Shown here one piece after another: positions 32,955 to 43,521 of a DNA stretch of 64,000 nucleotides; the stretch's first letter is position 1, and every line of letters starts with the position of its first letter. The DNA comes from Talaromyces rugulosus (Eukaryota > Ascomycota > Eurotiomycetes > Eurotiales > Trichocomaceae): NCBI RefSeq assembly GCF_013368755.1, contig NC_049564.1:2922001-2986000 (forward strand). The letters are read 5' to 3'. The position numbers and the translations under genes were made by a program. The notes under the pieces are model-generated. The model saw nothing but the letters and a program-made list of their open reading frames with translations. It was not told the origin of the DNA and made no database searches.

Positions 32955-34955
32955 CTAGTTGCTCGTCTTTTCCAATATCGTCTTCATCATTTCGTTACCA
33001 AGCTTGACAGCCTCGGGGAATCGTGGCGCGAAGTAGTTTTGGATGCGCTCAAAACGGTCGCGATAGGATTCAAAATCCCCAAACGAGACGCAGTCGGACC
33101 AGGCCTTTCAACACAGTTAGATTTGTCATTTCAAGCTTGTGTCACGGTTCTTACCCTTGCGGCAAAGGTGAATTCTAGATCGTCTGCTCGGAACGTGTGG
33201 TCGTCGATGGCGATGTCTAGGACTTCGTCGAGAAGCTCCGGGTTACGGAACAGGTACTCGGTCACGCCTAGCCAGAGACGGAAGAGCTGGGTGGCTTAGC
33301 ATGCGTGGTACCTTGATTGCTTGAATACCAAGATTTCAAACTTACTGGGGTTGAACAGATCATGTGGTCATAAGGAACAATGCCAAGTTTGGACCAGCAG
33401 TCCACAATCGCCAGCAGACTGAGGTGGTTGTTCGGAGGAACTGCTTCTCGGGGCTTCTGGGATAGCGAGAACCGGTCGAGAACTTCGTCTTTTAGAAGCA
33501 GGTCCTGTGCTTCAGTTCCCTCTTTGAAGACTGCTGCACCGGCGGCCTTGACTCTTTGCTTGAGGTCTTCTCGGCGGCCCTCCAACATCAATTTGTACAG
33601 CTCAGTCACTGACTGCGCGTACTGATGGATCTGCTTTTTGGCGGCCGGGTTGAGAATGGCAAGACCGGCGTAGACGTGCCACTTGCTCGCGTATATGCGC
33701 AGGGTGATGTTGATCTTGACATTTTCGAGACCTCCCACCCAGCGGGCAATTTCCCAGGGAAACTTTTTATTCGAAGACCATGCAGTACCCATACTGAGGA
33801 AAGCAGCATGCGTGACCGCTTGGGTATCGGCGGTAATACGATCATGCATCTCGCCGCTGAGATGAACATATTTGGATTCAAACGAGGAAAAGACTTCCTC
33901 TACAAATCGCATGCTCGCATCAGTAGCTCGGTGTTGAATCAAGACCTGATGCCAACTGTTATTTTGAAGAAACGTCTGGATAGGGATTCTCCTCAGCATA
34001 CCAGTGGCTGACCCTTGGGAGCAACCTTTGGGCCGTGGAGCGAGTGGCACGAGAGGATCTCTACATCCGGAGGCAGATGGTTCTCGAAAGCCTGAAGTTC
34101 AGGCGACTTGCACGAAGTCTGACCACCAACGATTGCGCCGACCTTTGTCGCTTTACACCACGTTAGAAAACGAGAAGAAAAATACGTATGAAAATAGATT
34201 GCACGGTCTCATGAGACATACAAGGACCATATTCAGCCACTATCCGATCGATAAATGCGGCCTCTACGCTGTAAATAATGTAGTCGCTGATTCGCGAGAC
34301 CAAGTGTCCATTCGGAAATATAGTAATACCTTGCTACGTTTTCTTTGATAAGTTTTACCGTTGGTTTAACGCTCGAACGAGACACATACGTCTGAAGCAA
34401 ATTCGTCTTTGAGTGAATTGTAACTATCCGGCTTGTCACAGGCGTTTATCCTTTGGGCGAGAACGACAGCGTGTCAGCAGAATTTTTGTTTTTTTTTTAA
34501 CGACTACGAAATTGGGACCTGAGGAATGAGCTGTTAGCATGAAGCCAAAATAAAAGAGAGCTCAATGTGAAATGAAGAAAAAGTTTCAAGACATGTCAGA
34601 CAAGAAAAAATAAAGGTAGCGTGGTTTTTACATCATTGACGACCAGAACAGCGGTATGCTTTCGCCAGAATGGCGAAAACAAGTGCAAATCCAGTCATGC
34701 TCGAGCCAAATGCACTCTAGTCATCATGCAATAGAAGGGTGTTGCGGGGGCAAGAAGGAGAAAAAAAGTAAGCTTACCTGAGCAGAAAATTTTTTCACTC
34801 GAGACCGTGAGTTGCTGACAACAAAACCACGAAAAAACAAAAAAGCTACAAAGGCATTACCTCCAGCCAGCTTGGCTCAGTCTCTGAGCATACATCCTGC
34901 CCATGTCGCCCATTCCAATAATGCCAATGGAGGCATTTTCCTTGGAGAGAACCAT
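32955..34955 (-). CDS. tyr1: Prephenate dehydrogenase (NADP+)
   Basis: Exons 34955-34861, 34450-34390, 34333-34222, 34150-34002, 33945-33346, 33286-33155 and 33104-32955, 432 aa. The N-terminal Rossmann dinucleotide motif is IGIIGMGDMGRMY, followed by NACDKPD, whose Asp/Lys after beta-2 bears on cofactor choice. Conserved core blocks are NGHLVSRISDYIIYSVEA, GAIVGGQTSCKSPE, LSCHSLHGP, IQHRATD, HDRITADTQAVTHAAFLSMG, NITLRIY and PNNHLSLLAIVDCW. It decarboxylates prephenate to 4-hydroxyphenylpyruvate in tyrosine synthesis. Intron 1 is 410 bp, far longer than any other intron in the window. It is head-to-head with RPS14. Confidence 0.94.
34778..34814 (-). other. Possible frame-breaking cassette exon in TYR1 intron 1
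   Basis: A 37-nt stretch inside the 410-bp intron 1, preceded by an acceptor (TTTTGTTGTCAG) and followed by a strong donor (CAG/GTAAGC). Exon 1 ends in phase 2, so inclusion would read 13 codons and then meet exon 2 out of frame, with a TGA five codons on. It could be an alternatively used poison exon or a decoy. Confidence 0.3.
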
Positions 34956-35364
34956 ATTGGCGAACGACAACTCGAAGAGTGAAACGCGGGTTTCTGTTTC
35001 TGGAGAGTTTTACACAATGGCAACGTTCATTGAGGAAGATTGCTTGTACTGGGAAACACAAGAGATCTTCCAGGCCAGTGCCAGGAGTTGTTGTCTCGAG
35101 AGGTGAGAGTGAAGGACGAGCTTTCTCAACAGAAAACAAAATATGAGCGCCAGGTTGATCGGGCCGACTCTCTTCCGGACTGGGCCCCGCCGCCGCTTTT
35201 TTCGCTTCGGCGGCCGGCAGCAACGGGCCAATCAGTCGCCGCGCTTTCGATCTTAGGGCACACCGTCAAATTATTACTGAAGTTCGCGAGGGCCCGCGAT
35301 ACCTTCACTTTTTTCTCTCCTTCATATTCCATCCAACGACAATTCCAGTCCACGACCATCCAAC
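34956..35364. promoter_or_regulatory. Shared TYR1/RPS14 promoter region
   Basis: 409 bp between divergent starts, with a pyrimidine-rich stretch (TTTTTTCTCTCCTTC) just before RPS14, as is common for fungal ribosomal protein genes. Confidence 0.45.
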
Positions 35365-36018
<654 letters not shown>

Positions 36019-36596
36019 ATATGTGCAGGTCTTGCACCTGTCAGTCTGTACACCAAACTCTTGGTTCAGGCTACAGGGACAATCTGCAGTCTTGTTCGGC
36101 TGGCAATTGTGGATGGAATAAACGCGAGGAACGGCAACTTACGCCTGGTCTTCAGATTCCCTTTATGCACACAAAAAGTTTGAAACTTCGCATGGATATT
36201 TGGCGGTTTGCTGGGGTGTTTTATTTTAGCCTAGCTACTGTTTGAATGAATGAATGAAGCAATACAACTAAACCGAGTCTTACAATTCGTAGAGTTTTCA
36301 TGTATTCTGCAATGCGCTTGAATATAGTGTCGTAAATCGGACTTCCATAATACGTCATGAGCTCAGAATAACTAAACAGGTATAAAAATTGATTTGCGAA
36401 AGCTTTCTTTAGCAAGAATACCGTTTCTCGGATTTCGTTGCGGTACATCCGCACTCCCATAAAAAAAAAGTTCCACACCCCGCAATGTCAGCTGCGCATC
36501 TAAGCTGCTAGTACCTTCCAACACGCAAAGCTTCCATGGCATACAATCCCTAACAAAAGAAAGGAAGGACAAGGGAAGAAAAACAAAACAGGGAAA
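36019..36596. other. Intergenic between RPS14 and AAR2
   Basis: 578 bp covering the RPS14 3' flank and the AAR2 promoter. No gene supported. Confidence 0.5.
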
Positions 36597-38006
36597 ATGT
36601 CCAGCTTCCAGCCAACTCCCACCATTCTACTCCCCCACCTCCCCGCAAAGACCCTCGTCGGCCTCGACCTTCTCAGCTTCACGTCACCAGAGCAATTCTA
36701 TGGAATCAGCGATTTGTCACAGGGCTGGCATTTTTTGTACACGGGCACAACTGAGAATTTCTCGCTGAGATGTGGCGCTTGGTTCTACGTTGGAGATATC
36801 AGACAGGTCGAGTCTGCTAGGAGCCAGCCGAATGATGATGCTACTACGCAAGAAATCGTCAAGTCTCAGTCCAGAGAGCCAGCAGAAATACGAATCTGGA
36901 AATGGAATCCAGAGATAGAGGCTATATTGCCTCTGATGAGCGACACAGACAGCAACAAGCTAGAAATCATGCGCTGGAAAGCAAATCTTGGCGGCCTGAG
37001 GCAGATGGGTGCTTTATTCAGCTACAAGAGCGCCGCAACACACGACGCAGATCAGGAAACAGAGACAGCAAGCTTCCCCAAACAAAAAGACTGGTCCAGA
37101 TTGACAAGCCATTTGTCACCGCAGATACTGTCGCGCATGCTCGGAGAAGCGCATTGGGATGATGATGCGCGCCCGAGTTGGACCGTCACTTCTGCGAACA
37201 GTGCTGCTCGCGATGCAGAGGTTATACCAGGCGTAACGGCACAGGAGTCTTCCGAAGAAGCTGGGAAATTTGGCAACAGTGAGAAAACCGAAAAGGAGCT
37301 CCGGTTTCTCCCCGTCGATCTCAAGCGAACGTGGCGAGAAGGTGCAATCGGACGCGAGAGGACAGAAGCTGCCCAGGACAGGTCATGGGCATTAGGGGAT
37401 CTCATCGATCAGTCGTCATCATCATCAAAATCATCGGCAGATCAGAAGACGGGCGAGAGCCATATCTTGGGCGAGCTTCAATTTTGTTTTCTGATGATCC
37501 TGACACTCATGAACTACTCGTGTCTCGAGCAGTGGAAACGATTGCTCGGTTTGATTTTCACCTGCCGATCTGCAATTAGAGAACGCGAGTCGTTCTTTAG
37601 AGACGTGCTTCAGCTGTTACTTCTACAACTACGGCATTGCGAAGACGTAGTTGGCGGCTTATTTGAGATGGACGGCGATTACGACGCCAACTTTCTACGC
37701 AAACTATTGACTAATTTCAGACAATTGATGGAAGAAGCCCTGGAAGGCCAGGATTCTCTCGTGAAAAGGGACATGGATGCTCTAGAGAAATGGGTGCGAG
37801 AGAACTATGGATGGGAGCTGCGCAAGGGATCGATCATGCGCAGAGGACTAGTGCAGCTTGAAGACGGCGAGGAAGTAGAGCTGGCAATGATTGGGGCAGA
37901 CGAGGACGACGAGAGTGGAGAGTATGCACCTGTCGTCGTTGATACGGGCGAGGGCGATCACACTGGTCTTGACGAAGACCATGATATAGATACACCTGTA
38001 AATTAG
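36597..38006 (+). CDS. aar2: AAR2 splicing factor (U5 snRNP assembly)
   Basis: Intronless, 469 aa. The N-terminal beta domain opens with TILLPHLPAKTLVGLDLLSF and includes GWHFLYTGTT, and the C-terminal helical domain is marked by LGELQFCFLMILTLMNYSCLEQWK. These match the two-domain plan of AAR2. The linker (about residues 80-290) is poorly conserved and Ser-rich, and the C-terminus is acidic. In yeast Aar2 holds Prp8 during U5 snRNP maturation and is displaced by Brr2; reversible phosphorylation of Aar2 governs the switch. An intronless gene for a splicing factor is unremarkable here. Confidence 0.88.
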   Translation: MSSFQPTPTILLPHLPAKTLVGLDLLSFTSPEQFYGISDLSQGWHFLYTGTTENFSLRCGAWFYVGDIRQVESARSQPNDDATTQEIVKSQSREPAEIRIWKWNPEIEAILPLMSDTDSNKLEIMRWKANLGGLRQMGALFSYKSAATHDADQETETASFPKQKDWSRLTSHLSPQILSRMLGEAHWDDDARPSWTVTSANSAARDAEVIPGVTAQESSEEAGKFGNSEKTEKELRFLPVDLKRTWREGAIGRERTEAAQDRSWALGDLIDQSSSSSKSSADQKTGESHILGELQFCFLMILTLMNYSCLEQWKRLLGLIFTCRSAIRERESFFRDVLQLLLLQLRHCEDVVGGLFEMDGDYDANFLRKLLTNFRQLMEEALEGQDSLVKRDMDALEKWVRENYGWELRKGSIMRRGLVQLEDGEEVELAMIGADEDDESGEYAPVVVDTGEGDHTGLDEDHDIDTPVN

Positions 38007-38421
38007 TACCCAAAATTACCGAGTTAAATTATAATGCACGTATTTTTTTTTATAAGTCAAATCGTGTGATATCATTTTCTTTGGATACAACAATTGTGAC
38101 ATTCGTTGCCCAGAGACCTTGCCTGATAATAAAGCATACAAACAAGGCACAAAAGAATCTCCCGGGATTTTCCATTTTTTTCAAAACATAAAGAACTGCC
38201 GCTTAAGGAAACCGTAGAAGACTACTCGAATCTGCAACCCGGGAAATGAACAGAATCCAAGAGCCGTCGCTCATCCCATAGCCATTACCACTCGGAAACG
38301 CAGCAGTGTGGCCCAATATTTTCTCTCCGACATTTCTATGACACAACGATATACTCTGCCCTCTCCCACCAAAAAAGACGCCCGTAAAAGAAAACAAGAA
38401 ACAAGAAATTTCTGTAATTCT
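38007..38421. other. Convergent intergenic AAR2/RPS16
   Basis: 415 bp of 3' flanks with poly-T tracts. No gene. Confidence 0.5.
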
Positions 38422-39096
38422 TTAACGGTACGACTTCTGGAAGCGAGCGCGAGCACCGGGACCACCGAACTTCTTGGGCTCGGCCCGTCGGGAGTCGGCG
38501 ACGAGGAGTGTGCGGTCGTACTGGATGAAAGCCTGCTTGAGCTGGTTCTTGGAGTGCTCGTCAACAAACTTTTGGTAGTAGGCGACGATCGACTTGGCGA
38601 TGGCCTGACGGATGGCGTAGACTTGGGAGACGTGACCACCACCGGTGACACGGACGCGGATGTCGACACCGGCGAACTTGTCGAGGCCGACAATCAGGAG
38701 AGGCTCGTAGACCTAATATTCACCATAAGTATCCCGTGTTTTTTTTTTTAAAAGTCTTGAAATGCCGTACCTTGAAGCGGAGAACCTCAGGCTTGACGAG
38801 CTGAAGAGGCTGGCCGTTAACCTTAACGAGGCCCTTGCCTTGCTGTAAAAAAACCAGTCATCTTAGCAATGTCTCTCTCAAGGCGAAATAAAACCACGCA
38901 AAAAGTTTCTGTTCGTGCCATAATTTTCACTTCCAGGGAATCCTCAATCGTACCTTGCAGTGGGCGACCGCAGTGGCTAAAAAAGAAACAAATGTTAGTC
39001 GCAAAGTCCAACCTCCATATAAACATGCGTGCGATGGATGGTGTGCATACCGGTCTTCTTCTTGCCGAAGCATTGCACACTCTGGGAGGAAGCCAT
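38422..39096 (-). CDS. rps16: 40S ribosomal protein S16 (uS9)
   Basis: Exons 39096-39051, 38976-38954 (23 nt), 38842-38771 and 38712-38422, 143 aa. The protein starts [20 protein letters not shown] and continues [16 protein letters not shown]. It contains [16 protein letters not shown] and ends in the invariant basic [11 protein letters not shown], whose Arg and Tyr reach the decoding-site tRNA. Short 5' exons are typical of fungal ribosomal protein genes. It shares a divergent promoter with the mitochondrial uL13 gene. Confidence 0.98.
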
Positions 39097-39490
39097 GGTC
39101 GCTGTAATGGCCTTGCCGGTGCAAAGGAAGAGTGTGTCGGTTTAGGTCGTCGTCGTCTTGTCACTTCGAGATGTTGAAATCCCAAGAACTGAGCGGCTGT
39201 GCGGGCTTTCGCTTAGTGTGCCGCTAGTTCTGTCTAGGGTTTTTGTGTGGAATTTCCCAAACGGGACTGGCTCCTGTTCACAGATCACGTGCCCAGAGCG
39301 GCGCCAAGCATTTGGATGTTATTCCGCAAAACCTCAATCCCGGACCTGAGCTAAGCAGGCTGAATCGGCGGCTCCAGCACCCTACGACATCGACTCCGAC
39401 CTGACTTCGTTTGAAGAAGCTGGAAACTGCCAATTGCAAATCCTTTCGTTTTTCATATCTTGAATTGGCAGTCGCCGCATTGCCAGCGCC
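39097..39490. promoter_or_regulatory. Bidirectional RPS16/MRPL23 promoter
   Basis: 394 bp between a cytosolic and a mitochondrial ribosomal protein gene. A TAGGGTTT element (telobox-like) lies at 39235-39242. Confidence 0.5.
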
Positions 39491-40142
39491 ATGTCGCAAA
39501 CAGTCGGAAGGGTTCGTCAACCCCCGTGCCATTCCAACCGCCGGTCACCATTGATACTAACAAGAGAACCTTAGACCCGTCTCGCCTACTCGAGAACATG
39601 GCATCATATCGACGTCGGCTCCGACAGCCGCTCCCTCGGCCGATTAGCTTCCTCCATTGCAGTCTTTCTGATGGGTAAACACAAGCCCATCTGGGACCCA
39701 TCCACCGATTGCGGCGACTACGTTGTTGCAGTGGGCTGCCGTGACATTTACACCACGGGCAAGAAACGCTATCAGAAGAAATACTACACACACAACACTC
39801 GCCCCGGTAGTTTGAAGAGCATGACCATGGACAAGATGTTTGAGAAATGGGGTGGTGGTGAAGTTTTGCGGAGAGCGGTACGGGGCATGTTGCCGAAAAA
39901 CCGTCTACGTGATAAAAGACTGGACAGATTGAAGAGTGAGTTTTTCTTCTCAATGAAGTAACCCGGTTCAATTGACTGATCATCTTGATATTACAGCATT
40001 CGAAGGTTTTGCCCACCCTTACAAGAAGAACATTATTAAAATCCAGGGGAGATCCGTCATTGGTAAGCTGCCAGAAGTCCAGGCAGCTTTCAAAAAGGAA
40101 GAGAAGCCCGTGGCAGAGACTCCTGCACCTACTGCGAACTGA
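39491..40142 (+). CDS. mrpl23: Mitochondrial ribosomal protein uL13m
   Basis: Exons 39491-39511 (21 nt), 39575-39935 and 39997-40142, 175 aa. The first intron has a perfect TACTAAC branch site. The start MSQTVGRTRLAYSRTWHHID is followed by RSLGRLASSIAVFLMGKHKP and GCRDIYTTGKKRYQKKYY. MLPKNRLRDKRLDRLK is the uL13 signature near residues 115-130. The C-terminus is a short Lys/Glu/Ala tail. The family (yeast MRPL23) is in the large subunit of the mitochondrial ribosome. The N-terminus is short for a presequence, but uL13m is often imported without a long one. Confidence 0.95.
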
Positions 40143-40426
40143 TCTTATTTCTTCTTTGTGTCTACAACTATTTGTATTTCTCTCTAAGCGCATGGCCGGA
40201 GTCTTTGGATTTTCTTTCTCTTAACAACATTTATGTAGTATGCGCTGTATCAATATGGATTTGATATTTTCTCTTCGCGTCGGGCAATACAATGTATAGT
40301 ACAAACACATATAAGTTGATTTCAATATTTAGATTTGTATATGTATCTTAATAATATTGCTGGTAAAAAGGATTCACAACGCCCACTACTCCCTGCAGAT
40401 AGATGCATCATGGAAAAACAAGACTC

Positions 40427-41448
40427 TCACAGCTTCGCCGTAGAGGGCCGAACTACAGTACATTTGATGAGCCCATTCGGACCGGACTGGGGCGCATACA
40501 CCTCGGCATCTTGGCCGGTGTTTTTGAGGCCCTTGTGCCATTTCAAGTCTGCAAGTGGTGTTAGTTATGAATTTTTCAGGGAAGAATGACAGATAACATA
40601 CCAACTTCAAAGTAGTGTTTGTTTGGCAGAGAGTAGTCCACCGACTCAACCTGCGGCACGGCGCCCAGGATCATCTCTGCCATGTTGTACATGGTTGCTT
40701 GAACGCTGGCGCTGTTCTCCTTGGCAAAAGTGTTGAGAGTGATTTCTCGGGCAGCACTCCAGGCATTATCGAAGCGAGCGGTGTCGGCCTGGACCTGGCT
40801 CACGTTGTCAAAGAGCTTCCATCGCCATGTGGCATCAACTTCGGTGCTCAGAATGCGATCCCGAACCTCTGGCAAGGTAGTGTATTCGTCGCGCACAAAG
40901 CCCCAGAACTGGGAAGCAGTGCTTTTGAGAACGTGCAGACCGGCAATACTCGACGCGATATCAATGCCTTTGCCCTCGGTCACGTCGACCTGGACATTTC
41001 TGGTTTCGGCGCCATCGCGCAAGAAAGAATGCGGGTGCGGCTTGCCGTCGACGGTCATGCGAGTCCACCGGTGGGTTATGATGCTGACGTGTGCGACGTG
41101 GATGTGGCTGTACTTTTCAATAAAGTGCGAGCCGATAATCGAGCCAAAGAGCTCTGGAGGGGTCACTGGGTGTTGTTTGGCGAGGATAAAGATGGTGTTC
41201 TTGATCGAGTCTGTGGCAACGACAACGCTGTTATCGGCCTTGGTGTATCTATTTGCGGGATTTTGTTAGTAGGGATAAAAAAGCGTCGCGAGAAACAAGA
41301 CCACATACGAGGTTTCAATGTCTCCTTCCAACAGACAGCAAACTGTCATCTCCACGACGGTTTGCACGCCCGTCTTCTGGTCGCGATGGACCTTGTAAAC
41401 GCGGACATTGTCCTTGCCGTAGCGGGCAGCACCGAGCTTGGAGGCCAT
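40427..41448 (-). CDS. uaZ: Urate oxidase (uricase), peroxisomal
   Basis: Exons 41448-41309, 41248-40602 and 40548-40427, 302 aa, the length of the Aspergillus enzyme. The two T-fold repeats are complete. Family blocks include ARYGKDNVRVYKVHRD, TKADNSVVVATDSIKNT (the Thr and Asp take part in the active site), IITHRWTRM and TTLPEVRDRILSTEVDATW. The C-terminal AKL is a type-1 peroxisomal targeting signal. It oxidises urate to 5-hydroxyisourate with O2 and releases peroxide, hence the peroxisome, in purine catabolism. The promoter carries a perfect UaY-type palindrome and GATA sites, so induction by urate with nitrogen repression is likely. Confidence 0.97.
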
Positions 41449-41493
41449 GATAAGCTATTCTAACGAATTCAAACGAAGGCAAATGCTCTAGAA

Positions 41494-41499
41494 CGATAA
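41494..41499 (+). promoter_or_regulatory. CGATAA, AreA-type GATA site
   Basis: HGATAR match 46 bp upstream of the urate oxidase start. A second HGATAR match, CGATAG, is at 41795-41800. AreA is the general nitrogen-positive regulator in Aspergillus. Confidence 0.4.
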
Positions 41500-41820
41500 C
41501 GCTGTATTTCGAGCGATGGTCAGTTTATGTATGCAAAACAAAAATAGAGAGAGAAAATAATTCAGAAGCGGAAGGCCGAGAAGCAAGCTATATAGATCAC
41601 CATGGAGCTTATCGAGCGGCGGTTATCCAATAGCAGCCGACCAACGTGGGGAAGAGAGAGCCCAGCCTTACCGTATCTATTATTAAATCTTTGTAAAAGT
41701 GCGCTCTTCCGAGGTAGTCTGTGGAATGCACCACGCTAGAACTGACCGTATGATGCGCTTCGAGAGGGAGAGGGAGGAAGCTCGACGCAGCCAGCGATAG
41801 GCATATCTAAGCGCAGCAGA

Positions 41821-41840
41821 GCTTCGGCCACCTCCGAAGC
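41821..41840. promoter_or_regulatory. UaY-type site TCGG-N6-CCGA
   Basis: TCGG at 41824-41827 and CCGA at 41834-41837 are separated by six bases. They are extended to a perfect 7-bp inverted repeat, GCTTCGG...CCGAAGC. The site is about 380 bp upstream of urate oxidase. TCGG-N6-CCGA is the published consensus of UaY, the Zn2Cys6 activator of purine-use genes in Aspergillus nidulans. Confidence 0.65.
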
Positions 41841-42472
41841 CCGCAGTAACGGCCGCGCCCCTAGGCCGGCGCCGCCTCTGCCAATCGCCGCGCCCCGCCG
41901 CAGCTTCGTCTTTCTTCAAGGTGCACTATAGAGTAGTTGGAATTATTATTATTATATTTTAATAATAATGGCAACATGATTCGTGCTACTACAAGTATTT
42001 ACGTAATATTCATGTTTTATATCGCCTTTTTGAGAGAGTTAGGGCTTGGAGCAGGTGATATTGTATCGGTATTGTATTATATACCGCTATCTGTAATGTT
42101 TTAACTGTATATAGCTAGTACACTCTGTTCAACTATATGAATCTATGTATTGATTGTTACAAGACTTGACACTTGACAATACTAAATATCGAAATGGAAA
42201 TGAATAGTGTCATCTTTTTCTATGGTTTGAGCCTTTACAATCATTGGATATTACACAATGCAACGGTCTGTCTATATAATTATATAATATCCCCCCCTCT
42301 CCACCCTCTATTACGTGATGACCTGAATCGCACTCTATCCCCGTATTATTGTGAGGAATGATCAGATCCTGAAGCGCTCCCTGCTACATATGTATTAAAA
42401 GGCAGGTAATAAGAGAAAGTCCCTATTGTATATCGCCTTTTACTGGCGTGGACAGACGCCTATATCGGAGGA

Positions 42473-43521
42473 TTGCCGCCTTCCAAAACAAGCACCGACT
42501 ATCTATTTCCCGTCGTCTTCGAAAATATTTTCCCCTCCTTCATATCCCTTTATTCATTCTCTAAATTACCCCCCTCTATCCAAAAACTCAGACAACGTAT
42601 TTGCCTGGCTATCAGGTTGTGCAATATCTCGTTCGCTGAGATTCCAAATATCAACGGACAGTGAGTCCATCTTGCTCTATACTAGAAATGGAATACTGAC
42701 CAACATCTAATGTAGCCGAGTACTTATATCCCAGAACTACAACGACATCTTGGTGCGGTTCATCAGCTATCATGACAGCTACTTTCTATAATTTCCCAAC
42801 ACTTGCATCTATACCTGCCGACAAAATGCTACTCAGAGTGACACAATATGCCTTGGCTGTGGTCCAAGAGGCATTACCTGACCTTTTGGTGGGAAATCAC
42901 CATACCATCAACTCTGCGTTGCACGCGGAACGATAGCTTTACAAATCAGGGCCTGCGATCATGTCTTCAAACGACATGTCTTCAAGGCAGCGCAATGTTT
43001 TTATTAAATTTCCGAGCCAGCCTGGGGTAATCCAAGGTGTTTTGGAGTCGAGCCAAACTTCGTTTAAAAAGAGACATCTGGCCCGATGGATGCACCTAGA
43101 AAATGCGAGCGATGCCGTGGAGGGTCCGACAAGATCCACCTACAACACTGGGGTGACAGCGAGCATCGAACAGTTCGATGTCGCGTTGCTCGTAGCCAAC
43201 ATCATCCGACCATTTGACGTTGCCATCGTCACGCCCTATGAAGCAGACTATCATCGCCCCAGAAATGCAATGTACCAAATCCACAATTTTTATCCTGAAT
43301 TGAAATCACTCGCCATTTTGGTGCGATAAGTGGATGGTTTACAGGGCGGAGGGGCTGAAGTCGTTATAGTCAGCATCCCAACCACATATGGGCTCAAGTT
43401 CCTCAGCAAGGCTAGGCGAGCAAAAGTTATGCTCTCTTGGGCGAGGACAGCCATGTATGTGCTCGGTAATGCAAGCGCTATTACTGAGTGGGACGTAAAC
43501 GGGATCAATTCTATCTAGCCC
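42473..43521 (+). pseudogene. Decayed SF1 (Upf1/DNA2-like) helicase
   Basis: Broken open frames. The 3' part (43330-43518) reads VDGLQGGGAEVVIVSIPTTYG, then KFLSKARRAKVML, SWART and VLGN. That is helicase motifs V-VI of the AAA_12 region, but the motif VI Arg is Trp (CGG to TGG). The preceding 42961-43329 frame, with FDVAIVTPYEADY, is in the same phase but separated by a TAA. Upstream, an intron-like GTGAGT...TAATGTAG at about 42660-42717 joins two further fragments. Stops and frame breaks throughout exclude a working enzyme. Similar helicases are common as mobile or het-like accessory genes in fungi. Coordinates are approximate. Confidence 0.6.

Larger units (their letters stand above)
41449..42472. 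other. Urate oxidase promoter and AT-rich spacer
   Basis: The first 450 bp are the uaZ promoter (GATA and UaY-type sites listed separately). From about 41940 the DNA is very AT-rich with no gene. Confidence 0.5.

Noticed and set aside
34640..34780. Possible box C/D snoRNA in TYR1 intron 1 (ATGATGA and CTGA present)
   Set aside because: No terminal stem flanks the boxes and the spacing is too long. The boxes are short words expected by chance.
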